64,000 nucleotides of DNA from Streptomyces sp. NRRL S-118. GTDB taxonomy: Bacteria; Actinomycetota; Actinomycetes; Streptomycetales; Streptomycetaceae. Within the stretch, counting starts at the first letter, position 1. Every line of letters begins with the position of its first letter. This document shows, in pieces, positions 16,495-24,557 of the stretch. Under the pieces are notes generated by a model. That model had not been told where the DNA came from. It did no database searches and saw only the letters and a list, made by a program, of their open reading frames with translations. The translations under genes and the position numbers were made by a program. The stretch is taken from contig NZ_KL591011.1 in assembly GCF_000716335.1 (NCBI RefSeq), forward strand, positions 146,411-210,410, given 5' to 3'.

Positions 16495-18738
16495 TCATCC
16501 CCGGCCCAGCATGGCGGACGGACTTCTGGATCGGCACTGCCGCGATCGGAGCAGTTCCTTGCGCAGCGCGGCGACGAGCACCTTGCCGCTGACGGTGAGC
16601 TCGGCGGCGCCTTCCAGCCGGTCCAGGGCCCGCTCGGCCTGATCGGCGTACGGGACGCGCCCCGGTTCGTACGCCGCGAGCCCCGTGCGCTCGTACGCCC
16701 CGGCGAGCAGCGCGGAGACCGGGACCGGCGCCTCCTGCCACGGGGCGGGGTGGCTCCAGGCGCCGTCCTGCGCGTAGAGGTCCGTCACGTCGAGCAGCGC
16801 TCGCAGCTTGGCGCGCCGGAAGCCGCGCAGCAGGGCCCGCGCCAGCGTGCCGGCGTCGCCGCGCAGCGGCAGGCCGAGCGCGCCGTAGCCGTGCCGTCCG
16901 ACACCGGGCGCGGTGCCGGTGAGGGGGGTCAGGGTGGTCAGGTGCGCGGCGGCCTCGGCGGCCTGGTCGGGCACGGCGCCGCGCAGCAGCCGCCAGGCGC
17001 CGTCCAGCCGTCCGCTCCAGTCGGCGGCGGCGCCGGCGGTGAGCCGCCCGGTGGCGGGGGCCGGGAAGCGGTCGCGGTAGGGGTCGAGGTCGTCCAGCGC
17101 GCGGCCGGCGGCGGGGCGGCGCACCGGCCGCCAGCCAGGGCTTTCCTCGCCGAGCCGTTCGACGCGCTGCTCGGCGGAGCCGGTCCGGACGAGGAAGCCG
17201 TCCCCGGTCGCCCGGACCTCGGCCGGGCCTCTGGCACCGCCCAGGCTCAGCGCGCCGAGGGTGGGCAGGTGCAGTGTCCCGCCGGCGGGTGCGACGCGGA
17301 CGGCGGTGTCGACCCGGCCGCGGACGGCGGCGGCGGCGACGTACCGCGACAGCTGGCGGGCCAGGCCGGGGGCCGTGGCGCGGTCCTCGCGCAGGGCGTC
17401 GAGGCAGTCGAGGAGCCAGGTGCGCGTGTAGGGGTGGGCCAGCACCTCGTCGAGGCCGTCGGAGCGCCGCTCGACGGCGCCCGCGAGCTCCCAGGCCTCG
17501 GCCCACGGTTCGCCGCCGCGTCCGGCGAGCTCGCTGTGCAGCTCGGCGAGCAGGACGCGGGTCAGGTCGTGCTGGTCCGCGGCGAGGGCGGCGGGGTCGG
17601 TCACGGCGGGGGAGGCGGTCTGTGCCGCCGTGCGGTCCTCGATGCCGCGGATGAGCGCTTCGAGGTCGGTGCAGTAGACGGACGGGTTGCCGAAGCCGTT
17701 GTCGGCGCGGTAGCGGTGGGTGTAGAGGCCTCCCCCGCAGGACCGGACGACGGGGCACCGCCGGCAGGTGTCGCCGACGCCGGCGAGTCCGAGCTGGCGG
17801 ACGCGGACGCCGGGGTGGGCGGCGACCTCGTCGAGGGAGTGCCGGAACACGTCGAATCCGGTGGCGGCGGCGCCCTCGTAGGCGCTCTTGAGCGAATCGA
17901 CCTGCTCGAGCGTCCCGTCGGTCTCGACGACGACGAGGTCGGTGGGGGCGAGGCCGAGGGATTCGGTGAGGCTGGGCCCGCCGCTCAGGGTGGACAGCAC
18001 GGAGTCGAAGAGGCGGACGGGCATGGGCCTGCCCTCGTCGTTCCACCGGTCGAAGACGGCGAGGATCCAGTCGGCGTACGCGGTGGGCGAGCCGTCCGGG
18101 CGCGGCGGCGGGTCCTCCCAGGTGGCGTGCGGCAGGAGGAAGTCGATGCGCGGCGGTTCGAGGGCGGCGAGGGCCTCATAGACGGCGACGGGATCGTTGG
18201 CCACGTCGATGGTGCACAGCAGGCCCAGGTCGAGGTGGCGGTAGCGGTCCTGGTGCAGGAGGGCGACGGCCCGGAGGACGAGGGGGTGGCTGCTGCGGCC
18301 GTCGGCGAAGCGGCGGTGGCGGTCGTTGGCGGCCTTGTCGCCGTCGAGGGAGATGCCGACCCGCACGCCGTACTCGTCGAAGAGGTCGAGGTAGCGGGGG
18401 CCGAGCTGGAGGCCGTTGGTGTGGATGCGCAGGTCGAGCGCGGTGCGGGGGGCGAGCGTCCGGGTGAGTTCCTCGCAGACGCGCCGCAGCCGGGCCGGCC
18501 CCGCCAGCAGCGGCTCCCCTCCGTGCAGGATCACTGACACGGAGGGCAGGGCATGTTTCTCGGCATGCTCGGCCAGTCGCAGAGCTGTCCGGGAAATCGC
18601 CTCGTCAGAGATTGCCCTCGGGCGGGTCCGCCAGCTCTGATCAGCGTGTTCGTACACATAGCAGTGGTCACATGCGAGATCACACCTGCTATGGACTTTC
18701 AGGACGATCTCACGGAATGGGACCAGCGGTCCGGTCAT
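16495..18738 (-). CDS. fxsB: FxsB: radical SAM/SPASM peptide maturase fused to a degenerate HEXXH domain
   Basis: A 747-aa enzyme. The radical SAM core begins at once and binds [4Fe-4S] through Cys19, Cys23 and Cys26 (CDLACDHC). A SPASM region carries CRRCPVVRSC and a later Cys (SVYCTDLE). FxsB maturases are reported to install three-residue cyclophane crosslinks in the C-terminal FxSxx motif of the precursor. From about residue 385 the protein continues as the HEXXH-type putative peptide-modification domain often fused to or encoded beside FxsB. At the expected metal-binding site it reads LLRGFRRAKLRALLD, so HE and the second H are replaced by Arg638, Gly639 and Arg642. The ATG at 18738 follows fxsA by 30 bp. 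Confidence 0.93.
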   Translation of the reverse strand: MTGPLVPFREIVLKVHSRCDLACDHCYVYEHADQSWRTRPRAISDEAISRTALRLAEHAEKHALPSVSVILHGGEPLLAGPARLRRVCEELTRTLAPRTALDLRIHTNGLQLGPRYLDLFDEYGVRVGISLDGDKAANDRHRRFADGRSSHPLVLRAVALLHQDRYRHLDLGLLCTIDVANDPVAVYEALAALEPPRIDFLLPHATWEDPPPRPDGSPTAYADWILAVFDRWNDEGRPMPVRLFDSVLSTLSGGPSLTESLGLAPTDLVVVETDGTLEQVDSLKSAYEGAAATGFDVFRHSLDEVAAHPGVRVRQLGLAGVGDTCRRCPVVRSCGGGLYTHRYRADNGFGNPSVYCTDLEALIRGIEDRTAAQTASPAVTDPAALAADQHDLTRVLLAELHSELAGRGGEPWAEAWELAGAVERRSDGLDEVLAHPYTRTWLLDCLDALREDRATAPGLARQLSRYVAAAAVRGRVDTAVRVAPAGGTLHLPTLGALSLGGARGPAEVRATGDGFLVRTGSAEQRVERLGEESPGWRPVRRPAAGRALDDLDPYRDRFPAPATGRLTAGAAADWSGRLDGAWRLLRGAVPDQAAEAAAHLTTLTPLTGTAPGVGRHGYGALGLPLRGDAGTLARALLRGFRRAKLRALLDVTDLYAQDGAWSHPAPWQEAPVPVSALLAGAYERTGLAAYEPGRVPYADQAERALDRLEGAAELTVSGKVLVAALRKELLRSRQCRSRSPSAMLGRG

Positions 18739-18768
18739 TCCGCCAGTTTAAAGCTACTTCCAGCCGCT

Positions 18769-18933
18769 TCAGAGCGCGGAGTTGAACGTGGCCGAGCGTC
18801 CGGTACGGTCACCGGTGGCGGGCAGGACACGGCTGAGCTTCTTGGCGGCGTCCGCGCCGCGTACGTCGATCTCGGCGAGAGGAACGCGATTCTTCTTCGC
18901 GGCAGCGAATGTCATGGAGTTCGGAAAGCTCAC
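18769..18933 (-). CDS. fxsA: FxsA: FxSxx-COOH precursor peptide
   Basis: A 54-aa peptide ending FNSAL, which fits F-x-S-x-x-COOH exactly, with the stop directly after. The start is taken as GTG at 18933, with AAGGA 8 nt upstream; an in-frame ATG lies six codons later (18915). The open frame extends upstream to 18999 but without a usable ribosome binding site. The N-terminal half contains RVPLAEIDVRG, resembling the L-x-E-hydrophobic leader of these precursors. It is the first gene of the operon, 30 bp before fxsB. The Phe and Ser of the tail are the expected crosslink sites. Confidence 0.9.
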   Translation of the reverse strand: MSFPNSMTFAAAKKNRVPLAEIDVRGADAAKKLSRVLPATGDRTGRSATFNSAL

Positions 18934-19136
18934 GGCGGCCGTCCTTGGTGATATGTGGCGTTCTGAGGGGGAACCGCACCGTTGCAGTGTCGGCGGCACG
19001 ACTTTACTCTCATGCCCACCTACGGCAAATCAGCGCGAGTACGTGAAACAAAAGCGTTGCGCCAGTATTCCCCGACCGTCCCGGAACGAGCCATTCCACC
19101 GAAAGAGTGACGACAAAACCGCAGACGGGGGTGCGC
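18934..19136. promoter_or_regulatory. Divergent promoter region, fxs operon / SLATT gene
   Basis: About 200 bp, noticeably AT-richer than its neighbours (for example GTGAAACAAAAGCG and GACGACAAAACC), between the fxsA start and the DUF4231 gene start. It must carry both promoters. I cannot place -10/-35 boxes with confidence. Co-regulation of the two transcription units is possible from this geometry. Confidence 0.4.
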
Positions 19137-20066
19137 ATGAGCGGGTATCAGGGTCCGTTGCAGAGCATGGTCTTCCGGAACGAGGACCTGCCCGCACTCT
19201 TCCACCGCGCCGACGGCACGGCGATCGCCCGGCAGCGGGAGGCCGTCCGCGACACGCGGCTCCAGCTGCTGCTGCTGGTGCTCGGCGCCTTCCTGGCGGC
19301 GATGCCGGGCGGCTGGCGGATCGGCTCCTCCTTCCAACTGGCCGGCGCGCTCAGCGCCTCGGCGTACGCCGGCGTGCTCCTGGTCGGCTCCCGCGCCACC
19401 AGGCGCCGTGCGAAGTCGCAGTGGCAACTGAACCGCTCCGCCGCGGAGTTCATCAAATCCATGTGCTGGCGGTACGCGGTCCACGGCGCGCCCTTCGACG
19501 CCGACTCCCGCGACCCGGACGGGATCTTCCTCCTCCAGATGGAGGCCGGGCTGGGCGAGCTGCGCAAGGTCGGCTGGGAGGACCCCCGGGAGCAGGGCCA
19601 CGACCCCGGAGCGCCGCTCATCACCCCGGCCATGCGGATGCTGCGCGACAAACCCTTCCGGGTACGCAAGGAGACGTACGTCAGGGACCGGCTGATCGAG
19701 CAGCGCAACTGGTACCACCGGCGTACCGAGGTGTCGCGCCGGGCCACGACCCTGTGGCGGGCGACCACCGCCGTGGTCACCCTCGCCGCGCTGTTCCTGG
19801 GTCTGCTGCAGACCTTCTCGGCCGGCGGGTCGGCCGCCCTCGCCGGGCTGCTGTCGGCCACGGCGGCGTGCTGCGTCGCCTGGGGTGAGATCCGCCGCCA
19901 CCAGCCACTGATCGCGGCGCACAGCCTGGTGGAGGAGGACCTGGCGGCGATGCACACCACGATGGAGACGATGGTGGACGAGGACCGGTGGCCGGGCGCC
20001 GTGTACGAGACCGAGCGCATCGTGTCGCCGCAGCACACCGACTGGCTGGTGCAGCACCGCCGTTAG
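19137..20066 (+). CDS. DUF4231 / SLATT-type membrane protein
   Basis: A 309-aa protein with two pairs of transmembrane helices: about residues 40-95 (LLLLVLGAFLAAMPG ... ASAYAGVLLVG) and about 220-270 (ATTAVVTLAALFLGLL ... LLSATAACCVAW). Soluble helical segments follow each pair. This is the DUF4231 layout, grouped with SLATT domains (SMODS- and SLOG-associating 2TM effectors), which are predicted pore-forming effectors in nucleotide-signal conflict systems. The ATG at 19137 is preferred over an in-frame GTG at 19107 because the extra codons are AT-rich and lack a ribosome binding site. It is divergent from fxsA and convergent with a SLOG-type gene. Confidence 0.75.
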   Translation: MSGYQGPLQSMVFRNEDLPALFHRADGTAIARQREAVRDTRLQLLLLVLGAFLAAMPGGWRIGSSFQLAGALSASAYAGVLLVGSRATRRRAKSQWQLNRSAAEFIKSMCWRYAVHGAPFDADSRDPDGIFLLQMEAGLGELRKVGWEDPREQGHDPGAPLITPAMRMLRDKPFRVRKETYVRDRLIEQRNWYHRRTEVSRRATTLWRATTAVVTLAALFLGLLQTFSAGGSAALAGLLSATAACCVAWGEIRRHQPLIAAHSLVEEDLAAMHTTMETMVDEDRWPGAVYETERIVSPQHTDWLVQHRR

Positions 20067-20211
20067 GGGGTGTCCCGTCGATCGGGCCGGATCGGTGAGC
20101 GGAGCCGGACACCGCGGACCCGGGCAGGATCGGCGGCGCGCCCCAGGGAGGGTCCGCCGGGCCGGCCTGATCGGCGGAACGCCCCCCGGCACGGCCGCCG
20201 GCGGCGCCGCC

Positions 20212-20691
20212 TCAGCGGCGCTCGACGCCCGCGCGCCAGATGACCGTCACCGGTTTTCCCAGCGCGCGGGCGTAGTGCACGATGTCGCCGGTACCGCCCA
20301 GACCGCGCGCCGGGAGGCCGTCCCACACCGCGAGCAGCCGGTCGCAGTGGTCCGCGATGTACGCGCCGGCCGCGTAGTACGCCTCGTCGGTGGAGTGCGC
20401 GAACGCCAGCCGGACCTCCCTGGTGGCCCGCTTCCTCAGGCACCGGTAGCGGGCCCGTTCGGCGGCGTCCGCGAAGCCCTCCTCGTAGTCGCCGCTGGGG
20501 ATGACGGCGGTCAGCTCGGCCCCGCAGGACAGCGCGATGTCCGCGAAGAGCTGGTCCGCGCCGGCGGCGAGGCTGGACAGTGCCTCCAGGGATCCGTCGT
20601 GGCTCAGGAACGCCGCGTACATCGACGCCCGGACATGGGCCCGCAGCTCGTCGGGAATGTCCCTGTGGCCGGTCACTCCGATGCGCTTCAT
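20212..20691 (-). CDS. SLOG-fold nucleotide-binding protein
   Basis: A 159-aa Rossmann-like protein. The N-terminal GVTGHRDI loop, then LAAGADQLFADIAL, an acidic/basic middle helix with STDEAYYAAG, CDRLLAVWDGLPARGLGGTGD and a final strand PVTVIWRAG are features of SLOG (SMF/LOG) domains. These bind nucleotides or NAD-like ligands and are proposed sensors or producers paired with SLATT effectors. It ends 145 bp from the end of the DUF4231/SLATT gene, tail-to-tail. The ATG at 20691 follows a G-rich stretch that may act as ribosome binding site. The function of this pair is unknown. Confidence 0.72.
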   Translation of the reverse strand: MKRIGVTGHRDIPDELRAHVRASMYAAFLSHDGSLEALSSLAAGADQLFADIALSCGAELTAVIPSGDYEEGFADAAERARYRCLRKRATREVRLAFAHSTDEAYYAAGAYIADHCDRLLAVWDGLPARGLGGTGDIVHYARALGKPVTVIWRAGVERR

Positions 20692-20763
20692 CCGCCCCCG
20701 CCCCCCTGTGGCCGACCGTTCTCACACCCCCTCAAATGTGGTCGCTCGGGGACAGGACGTCGA

Positions 20764-20791
20764 GTCCCCGGCCGGTATTCCGGCCGGGGAC
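20764..20791. terminator. Strong hairpin terminator after the second S1 protease
   Basis: GTCCCCGGCCGG (20764-20775), loop TATT, CCGGCCGGGGAC (20780-20791): a perfect 12-bp stem. It lies 19 bp past the protease stop and upstream of the SLOG gene, isolating the two minus-strand units. Confidence 0.75.
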
Positions 20792-20809
20792 CCCCACTTC
20801 GATGGCCGG

Positions 20810-21712
20810 TCAGTAGACGCTGACGCGGTACGCGTTCAGCGCCTCGGTCACCGGCTGGAAGAAGGTCGTGCCGCCGGAGGAGCAGTTGCCGCTGCCGCCG
20901 GAGGTGAGACCGATGGCGCGGCTGCCGGAGTAGAGCGGGCCGCCGCTGTCGCCGGGCTCGGCGCACACGTTCGTGCGGATCATGCCGTAGACGATGTCGC
21001 CACCGCCGTAGTTGACCGTGGCGTTGAGGCCGGTCACGGAGCCGCTGTGGGTGCCCGTGGTGGAGCCGCGGCGGGTGACGGACATGCCGACGGTGGCGTT
21101 GGCGGCGCTGGTGATGTCGACGTTGCCGACGGTGCCCGACTTGGTGATGGAGCTGTTGGTGTAGCGGACGATCCCGTAGTCGTTGTTCGGGAAGCTGGAG
21201 CCCGAAGTCGAACCGAGGACGGTGGTGCGGCCCGAGTTGGCGTACCAGGTGCCCGCCCCGTCGGTGCAGTGACCGGCGGTCAGGAAGTAGTAGGCGCCCG
21301 CGCTGTCCCGGACGTTGAAGCCGAGGGAGCAGCGCCAGCTGCTGGCGTAGACGGCGTCGCCGCCCGAGATGAGCTTGGTGAACTTCCCCGGGGTGCGCTC
21401 GATGCGCAGCGCGCCGGCGTGGGTGCCGGCCTCGCGCTTGATCCTGGCGATCTCGTCCCGGGAGACGGTCGAGTCGGCGGTGACCACCAGGGTGTTGCTC
21501 CCGGGGTCGACGTGCCAGGCGGTGCCCGGTACGTCGGCCGCAAGGACGGCCGAGCCGGCGGCGGACAGGTCGGCTGCGCTGTAGGTCCGGGGGGAGTCCG
21601 CGTTCGCGGCGGGGACCGCGAGGGCGGCGGCGGAAACCAGACCGACGGAGACGGCGAGCAGACGGGTCCGTCTGGCTATGCCGCTGCGGGGGGTGGTGCG
21701 CTTGATCCTCAC
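20810..21712 (-). CDS. Secreted serine protease, streptogrisin A/B type
   Basis: A 300-aa preproprotease with a signal peptide (about 1-38), a short propeptide to about residue 113, then a mature chain starting near [11 protein letters not shown] and ending AYRVSVY, very like streptogrisin B. The triad is visible in [16 protein letters not shown] and GDSGG. The GTG start at 21712 follows GGAGG. Compared with the enzyme at 8849-9937 its propeptide is much shorter (about 75 against 140 residues). It probably contributes to extracellular protein degradation. It has no operon partner. Confidence 0.93.
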   Translation of the reverse strand: MRIKRTTPRSGIARRTRLLAVSVGLVSAAALAVPAANADSPRTYSAADLSAAGSAVLAADVPGTAWHVDPGSNTLVVTADSTVSRDEIARIKREAGTHAGALRIERTPGKFTKLISGGDAVYASSWRCSLGFNVRDSAGAYYFLTAGHCTDGAGTWYANSGRTTVLGSTSGSSFPNNDYGIVRYTNSSITKSGTVGNVDITSAANATVGMSVTRRGSTTGTHSGSVTGLNATVNYGGGDIVYGMIRTNVCAEPGDSGGPLYSGSRAIGLTSGGSGNCSSGGTTFFQPVTEALNAYRVSVY

Positions 21713-22467
21713 TTCACGTTCCTCCGAGGGAATCGGGGGCCCGCCGTGGGGTGCCGGGCCCGTGAGGCGCAGTCAGGTCTTCCCGAGGCCGGGTTCGCCC
21801 TCGGCACCGCGCGGTCCGGGTTCCGGACATGCCGTGATCCTGACAAGCACTGCTTCGGGAGTATTCGTGGCGGGAACTGCAGCGCGCAAGGGTGCCTTTC
21901 GGCCGTACCGGGTCAGCGCGTGCACACGTTCCGCTCCTCCGCAGGGACGACCGCGGGAAGGGAGCCGCCGGGGTGCGGGGCGCTCACTCCCGCCGGTGTC
22001 CCCCACGCGCACACCGTGCTCCGCCTCGTACGGGACGGTGGATCCCCGGCATGATCCGACGCGGTTCGTACGGAGCGGCCTCGATGCCCGCGAAGGCGCG
22101 GGACGCCGGGGCGCACCCGGGGTCGACGTCGCGCGCGTCCCGGAGCCCTTCGCGCCGCGGCACGACCGGGCGCCCGCTCCCCCGCCGCGACGCGCGAGCG
22201 CGGGACCGGCGGCCGGCCTGGCACGGGCGGTGCGGGCTCGCCGTCACGGTGATGCAGTCGACGACGTGGTGGTGGCGGCGATGGTGGTGGTGCGGAGCAC
22301 GTTGCCCCGGTTTCCCGCCAGGTTCCCGCAACGGCCGGGATTCGCCCTTCCGGGTGGCCGGAGAACCGGCAAGTGCCGGTGCGCCGGGCGAGACACCCCC
22401 CGCGGCGCCGGGAGGGCGGCGGTGCGCCTGCCGTGCCGGCGTCGCCGACCCCGCCCGGGGCCGCCGG
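21713..22467. other. 755-bp region without a supportable gene
   Basis: Upstream of the protease and downstream of the DUF5685 gene, both on the minus strand. The open frames here are rich in Arg/Pro/Ala and lack family features. The first 150 bp should contain the protease promoter. A short minus-strand frame at about 22250-22305 has repeated ACC (Thr) codons and, in another frame, His codons, reminiscent of a leader peptide, but no target gene follows closely. Confidence 0.4.
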
Positions 22468-23790
22468 TCAGCAGCCGTCGCAGGGGCAGCAGCAGTCGCA
22501 GTTGGGTCCGCATTCGCAGCTGTAGCAGCAGCCTTCGCGCTTCTTGCGGGACCAGGGCCCTTCGTACTCGCTGGCGCAGCAGATCTGGCACGTGCAGAAG
22601 AGCCAGGTGAAGGCCGCGCACCCGGCCCAGAAGCCACGGGGCTTGGGCCTGCCCGGCTGACCGCCGCCGGACCCCCCGCCCCCGCCCGGGCCTCCGTGTC
22701 CGCCGCCGCCCGGGCCTCCGTGTCCACCGGGGACACCGGCGTGCGGCCCGCCGGGGTGGCCGCCGTACGGGTTCGGCCCGCCGGGGTGGCCGCCGTACGG
22801 GTTCTGCCCGTACGGGTTCTGCCCGTACGGGTTCTGCCCGCCGTACGGGTTTGAGGCGCCGTACGGATCGGGCGCGCCGTACGGGCCCTGGCCGCCGCCC
22901 TGCTGGGGACCGCCGTATCCCTGGTGCGAGCAGCTGGTCGTGCCGAACGCCCGGTCCACCGACTGGCGCAGCTCGTGCGCCAGCAGCACGTGCAACAGCT
23001 TGTCGTCGGCGAACTCCGCGTCCCGCAGCGCCAGCCGGATGCCGTGCAGCGCGTCGTCCGCGAGCCGCCGGGCCTCGGCGAGCGAGGTCCCGGTGGCGGT
23101 GAGCGGGTTCCAGGCGCCCGACGCGGCGTCAGTTTCCCGGTCCTCCACGGCGTCCAGCAGGTGGGCGAGCCGTCCGAAGAGCCGCCCCGCCTCCGCCAGC
23201 GGCTCGGCGTTCTGCGGCTTGCCGGCCAGCACCGCGGTGTGCGCGAAGGCGGCAGCGGTGGCCGTCTCGGTCGGCTCGGTGACGGTCAGCAGCGGCGTCC
23301 CGGGCCCGGCCAGTGCCTCGATCCCGGTCTGCCGGTCCACCGCGTCGACCAGGAGGGCGGTGTCGAAACCCAGCTCACGCCCGGCCCGTGCGCCCGCCCG
23401 GTCCCAGCCGCGGGCGACGCGCCGCGCGGCGGCGGCCATCGGGCGGTGCGCCAGCAGCCCGTCCCGGTCGGCGACGTGGTCCCGCACCTTCGCGGAGGCG
23501 AGGACCAGTGAGACCGCGGCGGCCAGCCGTGCGCCCTCGCCGCGGGCCACCGGCGCGGTGCGCAGGGCGCGCAGCGGGCAGGGCCCTGCCGTGCGGCGCG
23601 CGGCCGGCGTGCGCTCGGTCTGAGCCTCCGTCAGCACCGAGACGATGAGCCCGTCGTAGTTGGTGGCGATGCGGGCGAACTGCCCGTGATCCGCCCGCAG
23701 TGCGAGGCAGAGCCCGCAGAGGTGGGCCATCCACTCCGTCTTGAGCCCGTCCGTGAGCCTGTGCGTACAGGGCCTGACGATTCCGAACAC
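22468..23790 (-). CDS. DUF5685 family protein with PYG-repeat linker and Cys-rich tail
   Basis: A 440-aa protein starting MFGIVRPCTHRLTDGLKTEWMA (GTG at 23790, with a GGGGGA stretch upstream), the hallmark N-terminus of DUF5685, which includes the Cys pair HLCGLCLAL. Residues to about 275 are helical. A low-complexity linker of NPYGQ/NPYGG/HPGG repeats follows (about 285-375). The C-terminal 60 residues carry over a dozen Cys in CxC, CC and CxxC clusters, ending CPCDGC. The tail looks metal- or disulfide-binding; the function is unknown. No partner gene is adjacent. Confidence 0.8.
   Translation of the reverse strand: MFGIVRPCTHRLTDGLKTEWMAHLCGLCLALRADHGQFARIATNYDGLIVSVLTEAQTERTPAARRTAGPCPLRALRTAPVARGEGARLAAAVSLVLASAKVRDHVADRDGLLAHRPMAAAARRVARGWDRAGARAGRELGFDTALLVDAVDRQTGIEALAGPGTPLLTVTEPTETATAAAFAHTAVLAGKPQNAEPLAEAGRLFGRLAHLLDAVEDRETDAASGAWNPLTATGTSLAEARRLADDALHGIRLALRDAEFADDKLLHVLLAHELRQSVDRAFGTTSCSHQGYGGPQQGGGQGPYGAPDPYGASNPYGGQNPYGQNPYGQNPYGGHPGGPNPYGGHPGGPHAGVPGGHGGPGGGGHGGPGGGGGSGGGQPGRPKPRGFWAGCAAFTWLFCTCQICCASEYEGPWSRKKREGCCYSCECGPNCDCCCPCDGC
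22745..22850. repeat. 30-bp / 15-bp coding repeats in the DUF5685 linker
   Basis: Two copies of a 30-bp unit (CGGCCCGCCGGGGTGGCCGC with CGTACGGGTT) are followed by three 15-bp units (TGCCCGTACGGGTTC). On the minus strand they encode the NPYG-containing linker. Copy number is likely variable between strains. Confidence 0.75.
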
Positions 23791-24030
23791 GTGCTTCCCC
23801 CGCTCCCCCGAGTGTCGTTCTTCTGTGCGGCGGGCATCGTATCGGCCGGATCCGTTCACCCGTACGTCCGCCCGCTCACCCATCCGGCCCGAATGTCATA
23901 TATGAGTTGCGGAAGCCCCTCTTCAGGGGCCTTGTGCCCGCAGAATCTTGACGAATCGCCACATCTTCTGCACCAGTACCGTCACGAATCGCCTGCGCGG
24001 CGACTATCCACTTGGCGCACGATCCGCATG

Positions 24031-24042
24031 ATGGTCGACCAT
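24031..24042. promoter_or_regulatory. 12-bp palindrome upstream of sflA
   Basis: ATGGTCGACCAT is a perfect palindrome 45 bp before the sflA start, next to the AT-containing ATAGGGATAG that could hold the -10 region. It is an operator candidate only. Confidence 0.35.
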
Positions 24043-24086
24043 AGGGATAGCGGAACCACAAGTGACCGCGATGAAAGGAGGCGTCC

Positions 24087-24518
24087 ATGGGATCGGTGCG
24101 CAAGGCGAGTGCATGGCTGGGTCTCGTCGAGGACAACGACGATCGTTACTACGACGACGAGTACGCCGAGAGCGACCGCGGCGACGCCTGGGTGACCGAC
24201 CCGCGGGTGCGGGTCGCCTCCGAGGCCGCCCAGGAGGAGGGCCGCCGGATCGCCACGGTCTCCCCGGACGGCTTCCGGGACGCCCGGGCGATCGGCGAGC
24301 TCTTCCGGGACGGCGTCCCGGTCATCATGAACCTCACCTCCATGGAACCCGCCGACGCCAAGCGCGTGGTCGACTTCGCCGCCGGGCTGACCTTCGGCCT
24401 GCGCGGGTCGATCGAGCGCGTGGCGACCCGCGTCTTCCTGCTGACGCCCGCGAACACGGAGATCGTCAACGGGGAGGCCGGGCCGCGCACCGAGGACGGC
24501 TTCTTCAACCAGAGCTGA
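24087..24518 (+). CDS. sflA: SepF-like cell division protein SflA
   Basis: A 143-aa SepF paralogue. An acidic, Tyr/Asp-rich N-terminal linker ([11 protein letters not shown]) leads to a DUF552 core with [39 protein letters not shown] and [11 protein letters not shown]. Streptomyces have a canonical SepF beside ftsZ plus two SepF-like proteins; SflA is reported to restrain ectopic FtsZ and dynamin assembly during sporulation. The assignment rests on length, lack of an ftsZ neighbourhood, and recalled synteny with SCO1749. The ATG at 24087 has an ideal AAAGGAGG 5 nt upstream. Confidence 0.85.
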   Translation: MGSVRKASAWLGLVEDNDDRYYDDEYAESDRGDAWVTDPRVRVASEAAQEEGRRIATVSPDGFRDARAIGELFRDGVPVIMNLTSMEPADAKRVVDFAAGLTFGLRGSIERVATRVFLLTPANTEIVNGEAGPRTEDGFFNQS

Positions 24519-24557
24519 GGGGCGGGGCCGCTCACCCCGGACCGGTCGCCCGACGGG

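Noticed and set aside
20067..20211. Short direct repeat GATCGGCGG between the SLATT and SLOG genes as an attachment site
   Set aside because: Only 9 bp, in a GC-rich convergent spacer, with no mobile element signature on either side.
22250..22305. Short minus-strand ORF with runs of Thr codons (His codons in another frame), like an attenuator leader peptide
   Set aside because: The next minus-strand gene is more than 500 bp away and is a protease, not an amino-acid biosynthesis gene; no terminator/antiterminator fold seen.
22745..22850. CRISPR-like repeats
   Set aside because: The repeats are in frame inside the DUF5685 gene, have no unique spacers and encode a low-complexity linker.
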